Shown here piece by piece: positions 1 to 5,319 of a stretch of 5,335 bases of DNA. The position numbers and the translations under genes were made by a program. Below the pieces are notes generated by a model. It had not been told where the DNA came from. It worked only from the letters and a program-made list of their open reading frames with translations, and did not search any database. Source of the DNA: Flavobacteriales bacterium (GTDB taxonomy: Bacteria; Bacteroidota; Bacteroidia; Flavobacteriales_D; CANHHI01); assembly GCA_947460225.1 (NCBI GenBank), contig CANHHI010000113.1, positions 1-5,335 on the forward strand. Direction: 5' to 3'. The number at the start of each line of letters is the position of its first letter. Positions within the stretch are counted from its first letter, which is position 1.

Positions 1-6
1 AAAAAG

Positions 7-660
7 ATGGGCGTTAATGTAAATGCTTGGCAGGCTGTGCGTGCCAAATTGGGCAAAGCCGAGCTGGTGGTGGTGTCAAAGCATCAAGCTCTTGCAGATG
101 TGCAGACTTTGTATGCACTGGGACAGCGTGCGTTTGCGGAAAATCGCCTGCCTAGTTTGCTGGAAAAACAGCAAGCCCTGCCTGCTGATATTGCTTGGCA
201 TTTTATAGGGCATTTGCAAAGCAATAAAATCAAAGATTTAATCGGCAAAGTATCGCTTATTCATAGTGTGGATAGGCTTTCTATTTTAGAAAATATCAAC
301 AAAGAAGCGGAAAAAAAAGGCTTATGTATTTCGGTGCTTTTGCAATTTCACATTGCCCAAGAAGAAAGCAAACAGGGTTTTGACCCAGCGCAGGTGGCAG
401 ATTTTAGCGCAGATTATTTTGCATCTTTAAAGCATGTTTCTGTGGCGGGTGTGATGGGCATGGCTTCGCTGACTGCGGATAAAGCGCAGGTGCGCCGTGA
501 ATTTCAGACTTTAAAAAATACTTTTGATGCGCTTAAACAGGCTTGTTTTCAAAACGACACAACATTTAAGCATATCAGCATGGGTATGAGTCAAGACTAC
601 GACATCGCCCTAGCAGAAGGTGCAAATATTTTGCGCATTGGCTCTTTATTTTTTACTTAA
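7..660 (+). CDS. yggS: YggS/PLPBP-family pyridoxal 5'-phosphate homeostasis protein
   Basis: This is a cytosolic, single-domain PLP-binding protein of the alanine-racemase-like TIM-barrel fold (YggS/PROSC/PLPBP). Family members carry PLP and buffer B6 vitamers and amino-acid/keto-acid balance; no catalytic reaction is established. The motifs appear in the usual order: the PLP-binding lysine in VVVSKHQ (K25), AFAENR (residues 42-47), WHFIGHLQSNK (64-74), IHSVDR (85-90), GVMGMAS (148-154), and the C-terminal SMGMSQDYDIALAEG (191-205) with the phosphate-binding RIG at 210-212. At 217 residues it has the usual length for Bacteroidota members. The ATG at 7 places K25 where expected, but only six bases precede it and the frame is open to the window edge, so a further-upstream start cannot be excluded. 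The family's ENR[VY]QE is ENRLPS here, a minor divergence. The TAA directly abuts the next ATG, suggesting translational coupling with the nuclease gene. Confidence 0.95.
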   Translation: MGVNVNAWQAVRAKLGKAELVVVSKHQALADVQTLYALGQRAFAENRLPSLLEKQQALPADIAWHFIGHLQSNKIKDLIGKVSLIHSVDRLSILENINKEAEKKGLCISVLLQFHIAQEESKQGFDPAQVADFSADYFASLKHVSVAGVMGMASLTADKAQVRREFQTLKNTFDALKQACFQNDTTFKHISMGMSQDYDIALAEGANILRIGSLFFT

Positions 661-3378
661 ATGGAACAGATACATTTTTTCGGACAATTTTGTGCGCATT
701 TGTGTGCCACACACGAGGATTTGAGCCTTATACAGGTGATTTTGCCCTCCAAGCGTTTGAGCCGTAAATTGCTACAAGAAATCTATACACAAAAACAAAA
801 AGCCTTTGTCTCGCCAGAAATTTTCACGCTAAACGATTGGGTAGCCAAAGAAACAAAATTAACCACGCAAATAGATGCTTGGCAGATGATGGATTTGCTC
901 TATCACTCTTATCAAGCGGTTTGCCCAAATGTTTTTGAAAATTTGGATAGTTTTTGGCATACGGGCGAGCTCGTTTTGCACGATTTCAATGAAATAGATT
1001 TATACATTGCCGATAAAGCCAAGTTTTTTAAAGATTTGCAAAACCTTCAAGACTTGGAAAACTGGGCAAGTGTGGAAGCCTGGCGCATGGAAAGCCCTGC
1101 AAAAACGCATTTTGTCAATTTTTGGAAAGATTTAGAAAAAGTGTATCAACATTTTGGGCAAGCACTGGCTGCAAAAAACTGGGCAAATTCAGGCAGAGCC
1201 ACCCAGAGGGCTTTGGAAAAATGGCAAAGTCCACAAGTTACAAACGCAGAAGCCTATTATTTTCTAGGTTTTAATGCGTTTTCCCCTGTGGAGCAAGCGT
1301 TGATTTTGGCACTCAGTGCGCAAAAAACTGTGCATGTTTTTTGGGAAATAGACGAATATTACCAAAACGAACCCTTTGAGGCAGGTTTGTTTTTCCGCAA
1401 ATGGCAAGCCAATCCAAGACTGGCTAAACTCACCAAAAGTTTGGTTTTGCAAGAAATGCGCAGAGAGCCTCGGCAAATTCATATTGTGCAGACCACCAGC
1501 GAAGTTGCCCAAGCGCAGTGCGTGCGGGAATGGGTGGAAGACATTCACCAAACAAACCCAAATCTAGCGGACACCGCACTTTTGCTCGCCGATGAAAGTT
1601 TGCTTTTGCCCATACTGAACACTTTGCCCGATGTGCCTTGCAATGTTTCCGTGGGCTTTTCCGCTTTGCACAGCCCTTTGTATGCGGCGTTAAAGGTTTT
1701 GTTTGATATTTTGGAAAATCTCGATGCGCAAGACCAAGATTTCCCATACCTTTCCCACGAAGAGCTGGAAGCGTTTTTGGCGCAAAGCTACTGGCGTGTT
1801 TGTTTTCAGCCGACTGCCATGCAATGGAAAGAATTGCCTTATTTGCCCCTGCACTTGCTCTTAGACGATGCGCATTGTTTGTGTGCGCAAGCCTTTCGCA
1901 CGCTTTTTTACAAAAAATCCCCTGTGGAGGTTTTAGAGGCGCTGCTTTTGATTTCGGAGCAGTGGCAAGCCAAAAATCTGCCCTTTGCCACGGAAGCCCA
2001 AGACTTTTTGCGCATGATTTTGCAATCTGCCTCAGCGGTGTCTTTTGTGGGTTTAAAAGTTTTTGCGCACCTTGTTTTGGCACATCTCAAAGAAAACCGA
2101 ACAGATTTTTCGGGCGATAAAGGCTTGCAAGTGATGGGTATTTTGGAGAGTCGGGGCTTAAATTTTGAACATATTATATTGACTTCTTTTTCCGAAGGCG
2201 TGTTTCCGCCCAAAAGAAAAGAAAATTCTTATATTCCCCAAGAGGTGCGCAGGTTTTATGGTTTGCCCACCCACAAGGAGCGTGATGCTTTGTATGCGTA
2301 TTATTTTTACCGTTTATTGGGCAGGGCAAAAAATTTATACATTTGCCACAACACCCAAAGCCAAGACAGCTTGTCCAGTGCCGAATTGAGCCGTTTTGCC
2401 CAGCAGCTTGTACAGGAATGGAAAAATATAAACCCAGCAGTTTCTGTACATCAAAGCCAATACAGTTTGGCACTGCCTTTGCTTAAGAAATCGCAAAATA
2501 CTGCCATAGCCAAAACGCCCGCAGTGTTGGCGCAATTTGAACAGACGCTCGCCCGTGGATTGAGTGCTTCGGCGTTTATTGCTTTTCTGCATTGCCCTTT
2601 GGATTTTTACTACCGCTATGTTTTGCAGTATAAACCCAAAGAACCCCTAGATGTTGAGTTAGCCAGCAACACTTTGGGAACAGCCATGCACCAAGTTTTG
2701 GAAGATATTTATAGCCCTTTGCTCAAGATCAAAGACACGGCGTTTATTGCCAAGCATTTGGAAAAACACAGCGCAAAAGATTATCTGCAAAAAGCCATTT
2801 TGGCAAACTTATCCAAATTCCATAAAGTCAGTGAGCAAAGTTTAAACCGAGGCTACAATTACCTTTTGCAGGCGGTGAGCGTGCATTTGGTGGAGCAGGT
2901 TTTGCAGTATGATTTGGCACGTTTGAAAGCCGAGCAGCCCTTTGTCATTTTGGGATTGGAACAAAAAATGGAATACCGCCTATATGATTACACCTTTAAT
3001 GGAAAAGTAGATAGGGTGGAGCTTTGTGGCGATACCCTGCGCATTATAGACTATAAAACAGGCAAATTAGATGCCAGTAAAATAAAAATTGGCAAAAGCA
3101 TGGCGGAACTTTTCGACAAAGCAGAATCTTACCCCATACAGCTTTTGTATTACGCTTGGATATATGGCAAATCCAGCCAGTTTCAGCACATAGACTCTGC
3201 CCTGTTGAGTTTGCAACGCATACAGCAAGGTGCCATCAGTTTAGATTTGTCCACCTATCCCAACTGGCAGGCTGAATTTGAGGCTTTGGTGCTCGCCAAA
3301 TTAAACGATTTCAAAAATTCCCCAGAGCCCATTGTGCACAACGAAAAAGCACAGTATTGCGCTTTCTGCCGGACATAG
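661..3378 (+). CDS. AddB-like PD-(D/E)XK nuclease / inactive-helicase protein
   Basis: This is a probable B-type subunit of an AddAB-like recombination helicase-nuclease, acting on double-strand DNA ends in the cytosol. Residues 1-600 have UvrD-like architecture: a VILPSKR segment (26-32) stands where a helicase would have Walker A, with no GxGKT, and a motif IV-VI-like block runs from GLQVMGILESRGL (488-500) through SEGVFPP (511-517) to RDALYAYYFYRLLGRAK (541-557). Residues 633-905 are the nuclease: SASAFIAFLHCPLDFYYRY (635-653), LGTAMH (672-677), GKVDRVE (781-787), IIDYKTGK (795-802; D797, K799) and Q827 in the QLLYYA motif. The active-site residues are therefore intact. AddB enzymes use four cysteines for a 4Fe-4S cluster, one in CPxxFYY (C645) and three in a C-terminal CxxCx5C. 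Only C900 and C903 exist here because the protein stops two residues later, within a hairpin. The start abuts the yggS stop. An AddA partner is not in the window. Confidence is high for the family and moderate for the exact complex. Confidence 0.88.
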   Translation: MEQIHFFGQFCAHLCATHEDLSLIQVILPSKRLSRKLLQEIYTQKQKAFVSPEIFTLNDWVAKETKLTTQIDAWQMMDLLYHSYQAVCPNVFENLDSFWHTGELVLHDFNEIDLYIADKAKFFKDLQNLQDLENWASVEAWRMESPAKTHFVNFWKDLEKVYQHFGQALAAKNWANSGRATQRALEKWQSPQVTNAEAYYFLGFNAFSPVEQALILALSAQKTVHVFWEIDEYYQNEPFEAGLFFRKWQANPRLAKLTKSLVLQEMRREPRQIHIVQTTSEVAQAQCVREWVEDIHQTNPNLADTALLLADESLLLPILNTLPDVPCNVSVGFSALHSPLYAALKVLFDILENLDAQDQDFPYLSHEELEAFLAQSYWRVCFQPTAMQWKELPYLPLHLLLDDAHCLCAQAFRTLFYKKSPVEVLEALLLISEQWQAKNLPFATEAQDFLRMILQSASAVSFVGLKVFAHLVLAHLKENRTDFSGDKGLQVMGILESRGLNFEHIILTSFSEGVFPPKRKENSYIPQEVRRFYGLPTHKERDALYAYYFYRLLGRAKNLYICHNTQSQDSLSSAELSRFAQQLVQEWKNINPAVSVHQSQYSLALPLLKKSQNTAIAKTPAVLAQFEQTLARGLSASAFIAFLHCPLDFYYRYVLQYKPKEPLDVELASNTLGTAMHQVLEDIYSPLLKIKDTAFIAKHLEKHSAKDYLQKAILANLSKFHKVSEQSLNRGYNYLLQAVSVHLVEQVLQYDLARLKAEQPFVILGLEQKMEYRLYDYTFNGKVDRVELCGDTLRIIDYKTGKLDASKIKIGKSMAELFDKAESYPIQLLYYAWIYGKSSQFQHIDSALLSLQRIQQGAISLDLSTYPNWQAEFEALVLAKLNDFKNSPEPIVHNEKAQYCAFCRT

Positions 3379-3386
3379 TCCGTTTT
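3370..3386 (+). terminator. Short hairpin over the nuclease stop codon, possible weak terminator
   Basis: The stem CGGAC, loop ATA and stem GTCCG form a perfect 5-bp inverted repeat followed by TTTT. The stop codon TAG (3376-3378) lies across the loop and 3' arm. It is the only plus-strand hairpin here followed by a T run, but the stem is short, so efficient termination is doubtful. Confidence 0.35.
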
Positions 3387-3389
3387 AAT

Positions 3390-3404
3390 CTGCACTACGT
3401 GCAG
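3390..3404. repeat. Perfect 6-bp inverted repeat (CTGCAC-TAC-GTGCAG)
   Basis: This hairpin has a 3-nt loop and lies just after the nuclease gene. No T run follows on either strand, so it is not a terminator by itself. It appears to belong to the same palindrome-rich insertion as its neighbours. Confidence 0.6.
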
Positions 3405-3426
3405 GGCAGGCACACGCAAAACGTAG

Positions 3427-3446
3427 GGTCTTGCCATGGCAAGACC
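3427..3446. repeat. 20-bp perfect palindrome, candidate dispersed repeat unit
   Basis: The arms GGTCTTGCCA and TGGCAAGACC are fully self-complementary. The hexamer GCAAAA lies on both sides in direct orientation (3416-3421 and 3447-3452). A long GC-rich palindrome between convergent genes resembles repetitive extragenic palindromes found dispersed in many bacterial genomes. Only one copy is visible here, so the dispersed-repeat call is an inference. Confidence 0.5.
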
Positions 3447-3448
3447 GC

Positions 3449-3477
3449 AAAATAAAAGGGCAGACTTCCGTCTGCCC
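3449..3477 (-). terminator. Rho-independent terminator of the peptide/membrane-protein operon
   Basis: The perfect 8-bp stem GGGCAGAC/GTCTGCCC (3458-3477) has a 4-nt loop. On the minus strand it is followed at once by TTTTATTTT, a canonical intrinsic terminator located 41 nt after the stop of the membrane-protein gene. On the plus strand the hairpin is followed by AGTTCATTTG, so it is a poor terminator in that direction. Confidence 0.8.
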
Positions 3478-3496
3478 AGTTCATTTGGTTTATAAT

Positions 3497-3508
3497 AAAT
3501 AGCTATTT
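3497..3508. repeat. 12-bp AT-rich palindrome (AAATAGCTATTT)
   Basis: This is perfectly self-complementary and lies between the terminator and the membrane-protein stop codon. It may be an accessory hairpin in the 3' untranslated region; no function can be assigned. Confidence 0.4.
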
Positions 3509-3509
3509 C

Positions 3510-3522
3510 GTTAAACTTTAAC
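3510..3522. repeat. Inverted repeat over the membrane-protein stop codon (GTTAAA-C-TTTAAC)
   Basis: This is a perfect 6-bp inverted repeat with a 1-nt centre. It includes the complement of the TAA stop (3518-3520), mirroring the hairpin over the stop codon of the convergent nuclease gene. AT-rich palindromes of this size can arise by chance. Confidence 0.35.
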
Positions 3523-4882
3523 TGTCGTGGTATTTGCCATATAGAGCTTTCACCAAAACTTCTTCTCCATTTGCTTTATAAAGCACACAACTTAAGATTT
3601 CCTCCTCATTGGGGTGTATCCAGTTGTTGGATAGCTTGTGCATAAAGTTTTGAGGCTGTTTAGCACGCTCCTCGGCATTGAAAAACATGCGCAAAGCACC
3701 ATAAAGCGTCTCACCCTCAAACTCCACACGCAAGTAATACAAAGCCTCGGTATCCAACTCCCAAGCAATAGCCAATTTTGGGCGATTATCTTGCAAATAA
3801 CCTTGTGGCATACGCTCCAAATCCATGTTTGCATCTATAAAACCATGCGTTAAAGGCTCGCCTTGGGCGTTAAAAACCTCGTGGAAAGCCCAACCTTTTT
3901 GCAGTTTTTGTGTGATAACCATGCCACGTTTGCGTTTTTTGCCCGCTTCTGTGAGTGCTATCCAAGGTTTGATGGCTTGCATGATGTTGTACTGGTAAGT
4001 AGCACGCAACATGGGTGTTTCCAAGCCGTGCTGGTCTCTAACCATCATATAACCTCTATCCACAAGTTCTGCTCTGTTCATGCTCAAAAGATACGCCTGT
4101 CTGCCGTAGTACGCCGCCACCAAGCCCATTGCCACAATTTGGAAACTATACAAAAAAGCTGGCATGTAGCCTAAATCTTGCTGTGTATTTATTACCAAAG
4201 CACCAAATACATATTGACCACAAGCACAAAGAAGAGCCGTAGATAAAAAGTTATATGCCAAACTAGATAATAAAGATACACCTGTACGTTGCGTAACAAT
4301 AGTGTAACCAATAATCAAGTAGAATACAAAATTTAATGGAATTATGTAATAATCTCCAGAAAAATAATTTGTTATTACTAATGTAAATGCGTACAAAGGC
4401 ACAGAATAGAGGTTGCTTATCCAATCTTTGATATTATTATGAAAAGTAATAAAAACAATCAAGGTAGATATGGAATAAAGTAACTTTCTAATAATTGTGT
4501 TGCATGCCACTGAAAAATTATTATAAGCAGAAGAAATGCCTATATAATCTGAATACAAATACAGAAAGAATATATTAACTAAGAGAACGAACAATACAAC
4601 CGCAACTCCTTTAATGATTAAGTGGTTATTGTGTATGATTGGCTTTAAATAACTAACAAGCGTTTCATTTATTTTAGATAACTTAAACTTTAAAGATACA
4701 CCAATAAATAAAATAGCACCAATAAAATAAGGAACAGCTGAAATCCATGATACATAACCTAATTCCTCCCTAATATAATGGACACTTTTGTAATCTAATG
4801 CTTCTAATAGTATAATACCCATAAGAGAGCTGGTAATAAAATATACTTTTCTTACCAACTCATTGATTTTTGAATGTTTCAT
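3518..4882 (-). CDS. Polytopic membrane protein with soluble C-terminal domain, putative immunity or receptor protein
   Basis: I do not recognise the family. The first ~260 residues hold about seven or eight hydrophobic segments (near 12-28, 44-64, 88-110, 131-147, 158-172, 179-196, 203-223, 240-260). The rest (about 262-454) is a soluble domain rich in charged and aromatic residues. It begins with a helical stretch (AELVDRGYMMVRDQHGLE), a basic KKRKRG patch (315-320) that suggests a cytoplasmic location, and then probable beta-strands such as LAIAWELD and LYYLRVEFEGETLYGALRMFF. I see no histidine-kinase H-box or ATPase boxes, no ABC or protease motifs, and no LytTR-like pattern. The gene is third after two double-glycine peptides, 40 nt from the last one, which suggests immunity, sensing or export-associated work; this is inference from position. 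Base composition is split: about 26% GC over 4321-4740 (membrane half) against about 46% over 3601-4020 (soluble half), by hand count, with the step near 4140 (residue ~248). An intrinsic terminator follows. Confidence 0.85.
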   Translation of the reverse strand: MKHSKINELVRKVYFITSSLMGIILLEALDYKSVHYIREELGYVSWISAVPYFIGAILFIGVSLKFKLSKINETLVSYLKPIIHNNHLIIKGVAVVLFVLLVNIFFLYLYSDYIGISSAYNNFSVACNTIIRKLLYSISTLIVFITFHNNIKDWISNLYSVPLYAFTLVITNYFSGDYYIIPLNFVFYLIIGYTIVTQRTGVSLLSSLAYNFLSTALLCACGQYVFGALVINTQQDLGYMPAFLYSFQIVAMGLVAAYYGRQAYLLSMNRAELVDRGYMMVRDQHGLETPMLRATYQYNIMQAIKPWIALTEAGKKRKRGMVITQKLQKGWAFHEVFNAQGEPLTHGFIDANMDLERMPQGYLQDNRPKLAIAWELDTEALYYLRVEFEGETLYGALRMFFNAEERAKQPQNFMHKLSNNWIHPNEEEILSCVLYKANGEEVLVKALYGKYHDS

Positions 4883-4922
4883 AGTCTCTGATTTAGTTGT
4901 TTTAACATTTATACTTCAAAAA

Positions 4923-5063
4923 TTAGCAGTCTTTATGGTCTGTTGCTTCGTTCATAATCCTGCCGCAATGATGATCCCATGCATCACCTCCACCCTTAAC
5001 CTTTGTAAGGTTTTTTCCCATTAACTTCGGCGTCTGTGCGCTTACTGATTTAAATTTCGTCAT
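4923..5063 (-). CDS. Peptide A: 46-aa double-glycine-leader secreted peptide precursor
   Basis: This is a small peptide gene. The leader (residues 1-26) is basic and ends in LMGKNLTKVKGGG, a double-glycine site of the type cleaved by C39-peptidase ABC exporters. The predicted core is DAWDHHCGRIMNEATDHKDC: hydrophilic, rich in Asp and His, with Cys33 and Cys46. It aligns without gaps to peptide B from B's second Met through GGGDAxDxHC[G/A]R, and both cysteines sit at matching positions 13 residues apart. An in-frame ATG lies 30 nt upstream (5091-5093), but the match to peptide B begins at the ATG at 5061-5063, preceded by an A-rich AACAAAAAGAT, so I chose that start. The gene lies 44 nt after peptide B and 40 nt before the membrane-protein gene. 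It could be a bacteriocin, a signalling pheromone or a modified peptide. Cleavage after G25 or G26 cannot be distinguished. That it is a coding gene rests on conservation with its paralogue. Confidence 0.85.
   Translation of the reverse strand: MTKFKSVSAQTPKLMGKNLTKVKGGGDAWDHHCGRIMNEATDHKDC
4981..5020 (-). repeat. Leader-coding repeat, copy A
   Basis: This 40-nt block matches 5178-5217 at 36 of 40 positions and encodes MGKNLTKVKGGGDA. It contains the inverted repeat AACCTT-TGT-AAGGTT (4998-5012, plus-strand reading), whose stem is identical in the other copy while two of the four mismatches fall in the loop. It reflects gene duplication with a conserved leader. Confidence 0.85.
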
Positions 5064-5107
5064 ATCTTTTTGTTTTAAATGATTTTTAAACATTAAAATT
5101 ATTTGAT

Positions 5108-5263
5108 TTATTCTGGTCTAGGACAATGAATTAAGCCCGAGTCACGTACTAATGGTCTAGCGCAATGAATATCACCAGCATCACCTCCCCCCTTAACCTT
5201 TACAAGGTTTTTTCCTAAAATTTGCGAAGTCTTTGCTCCGATTTTAATTGTTTTTATCATCAT
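5108..5263 (-). CDS. Peptide B: 51-aa double-glycine-leader secreted peptide precursor
   Basis: This is the first visible gene of the minus-strand cluster. The leader (1-27) begins MMIKTIKIGAK and ends ILGKNLVKVKGGG; the core after GGG is DAGDIHCARP-LVRDSGL-IHCPRPE. The core holds an internal repeat, IHCARP (32-37) and IHCPRP (45-50), 13 residues apart, with Cys34 and Cys47 as its only cysteines. Positions after the GGG match peptide A (DAxDxHC[G/A]R), and the Cys spacing is the same. Translation may start at the first or second ATG (5263 or 5260); alignment with peptide A favours the second. The leader type implies ABC-exporter processing, but no exporter is present in this window. The upstream 72 bases show no convincing Bacteroidota promoter (TTTG with TAnnTTTG at proper spacing), so the transcript may begin further upstream. 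Function unknown: bacteriocin-like or signalling peptide, by analogy with other double-glycine peptides. Confidence 0.85.
   Translation of the reverse strand: MMIKTIKIGAKTSQILGKNLVKVKGGGDAGDIHCARPLVRDSGLIHCPRPE
5114..5131 (-). repeat. Core-coding direct repeat, downstream unit (IHCPRP)
   Basis: This 18-nt unit in the peptide B gene reads TGGTCTAGGACAATGAAT on the plus strand. It matches the unit at 5153-5170 at 16 of 18 positions; the two mismatches are the adjacent central bases. The start-to-start distance is 39 nt, exactly 13 codons, so both units are read in the same frame. Confidence 0.85.
5153..5170 (-). repeat. Core-coding direct repeat, upstream unit (IHCARP)
   Basis: This is the partner of 5114-5131, reading TGGTCTAGCGCAATGAAT on the plus strand. 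It encodes the first of two near-identical hexapeptides of the peptide B core and includes Cys34. The near identity at DNA level suggests a recent internal duplication rather than convergence. Confidence 0.85.
5178..5217 (-). repeat. Leader-coding repeat, copy B
   Basis: This is the partner of 4981-5020, with 36 of 40 identical, offset by 197 nt. It encodes LGKNLVKVKGGGDA in peptide B. The embedded inverted repeat AACCTT-TAC-AAGGTT (5195-5209) keeps both stem arms exactly. Confidence 0.85.
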
Positions 5264-5295
5264 AACGATTATTAAAAAATTTGTGTAACTAGTTT

Positions 5296-5319
5296 CAACG
5301 TATAGCTACAAAAACGTTG
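5296..5319. promoter_or_regulatory. Inverted repeat upstream of peptide B, possible operator
   Basis: CAACGT and ACGTTG are perfect 6-bp inverted arms separated by 12 nt, centred about 45 nt upstream of the peptide B start. The spacing is compatible with a dimeric regulator site or an RNA hairpin, but the arms are short and no second copy is seen. Confidence 0.25.

Noticed and set aside
1430..2083. Long open frame on the minus strand inside the nuclease gene
   Set aside because: It lies fully opposite a well-supported nuclease gene, has low-complexity Lys/Ala/Arg-rich content and no recognisable domain; it is a shadow of codon bias.
3370..3477. CRISPR-like array from the successive hairpins
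   Set aside because: The inverted repeats differ from one another in sequence and spacing; there is no repeated unit separated by uniform spacers.
3863..4174. Plus-strand open frame opposite the membrane-protein gene
   Set aside because: It is antisense to a convincing coding region, with no domain and no initiation context.
3518..4882. Membrane protein as an AgrC/ComD-like histidine kinase or a LytTR regulator paired with the peptides
   Set aside because: The soluble domain has no H-box, no N/G ATPase boxes and no recognisable LytTR pattern. A receptor role remains possible only as inference from gene position.
3518..4882. Membrane protein as a CPBP/CAAX-type intramembrane protease
   Set aside because: The REELG near residue 40 is not followed by the paired Glu-Glu/Arg, FxxxH and HxxxN/D motifs within membrane segments.
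4923..5063. DHHC in peptide A as a palmitoyltransferase motif
   Set aside because: The DHHC enzymes are large eukaryotic multi-pass proteins with a cysteine-rich domain; here it is four residues in a 20-residue secreted core.
5064..5093. Longer form of peptide A starting at the in-frame ATG 5091-5093
   Set aside because: The ten extra residues have no counterpart in peptide B, whose alignment with A starts at the ATG at 5061-5063.
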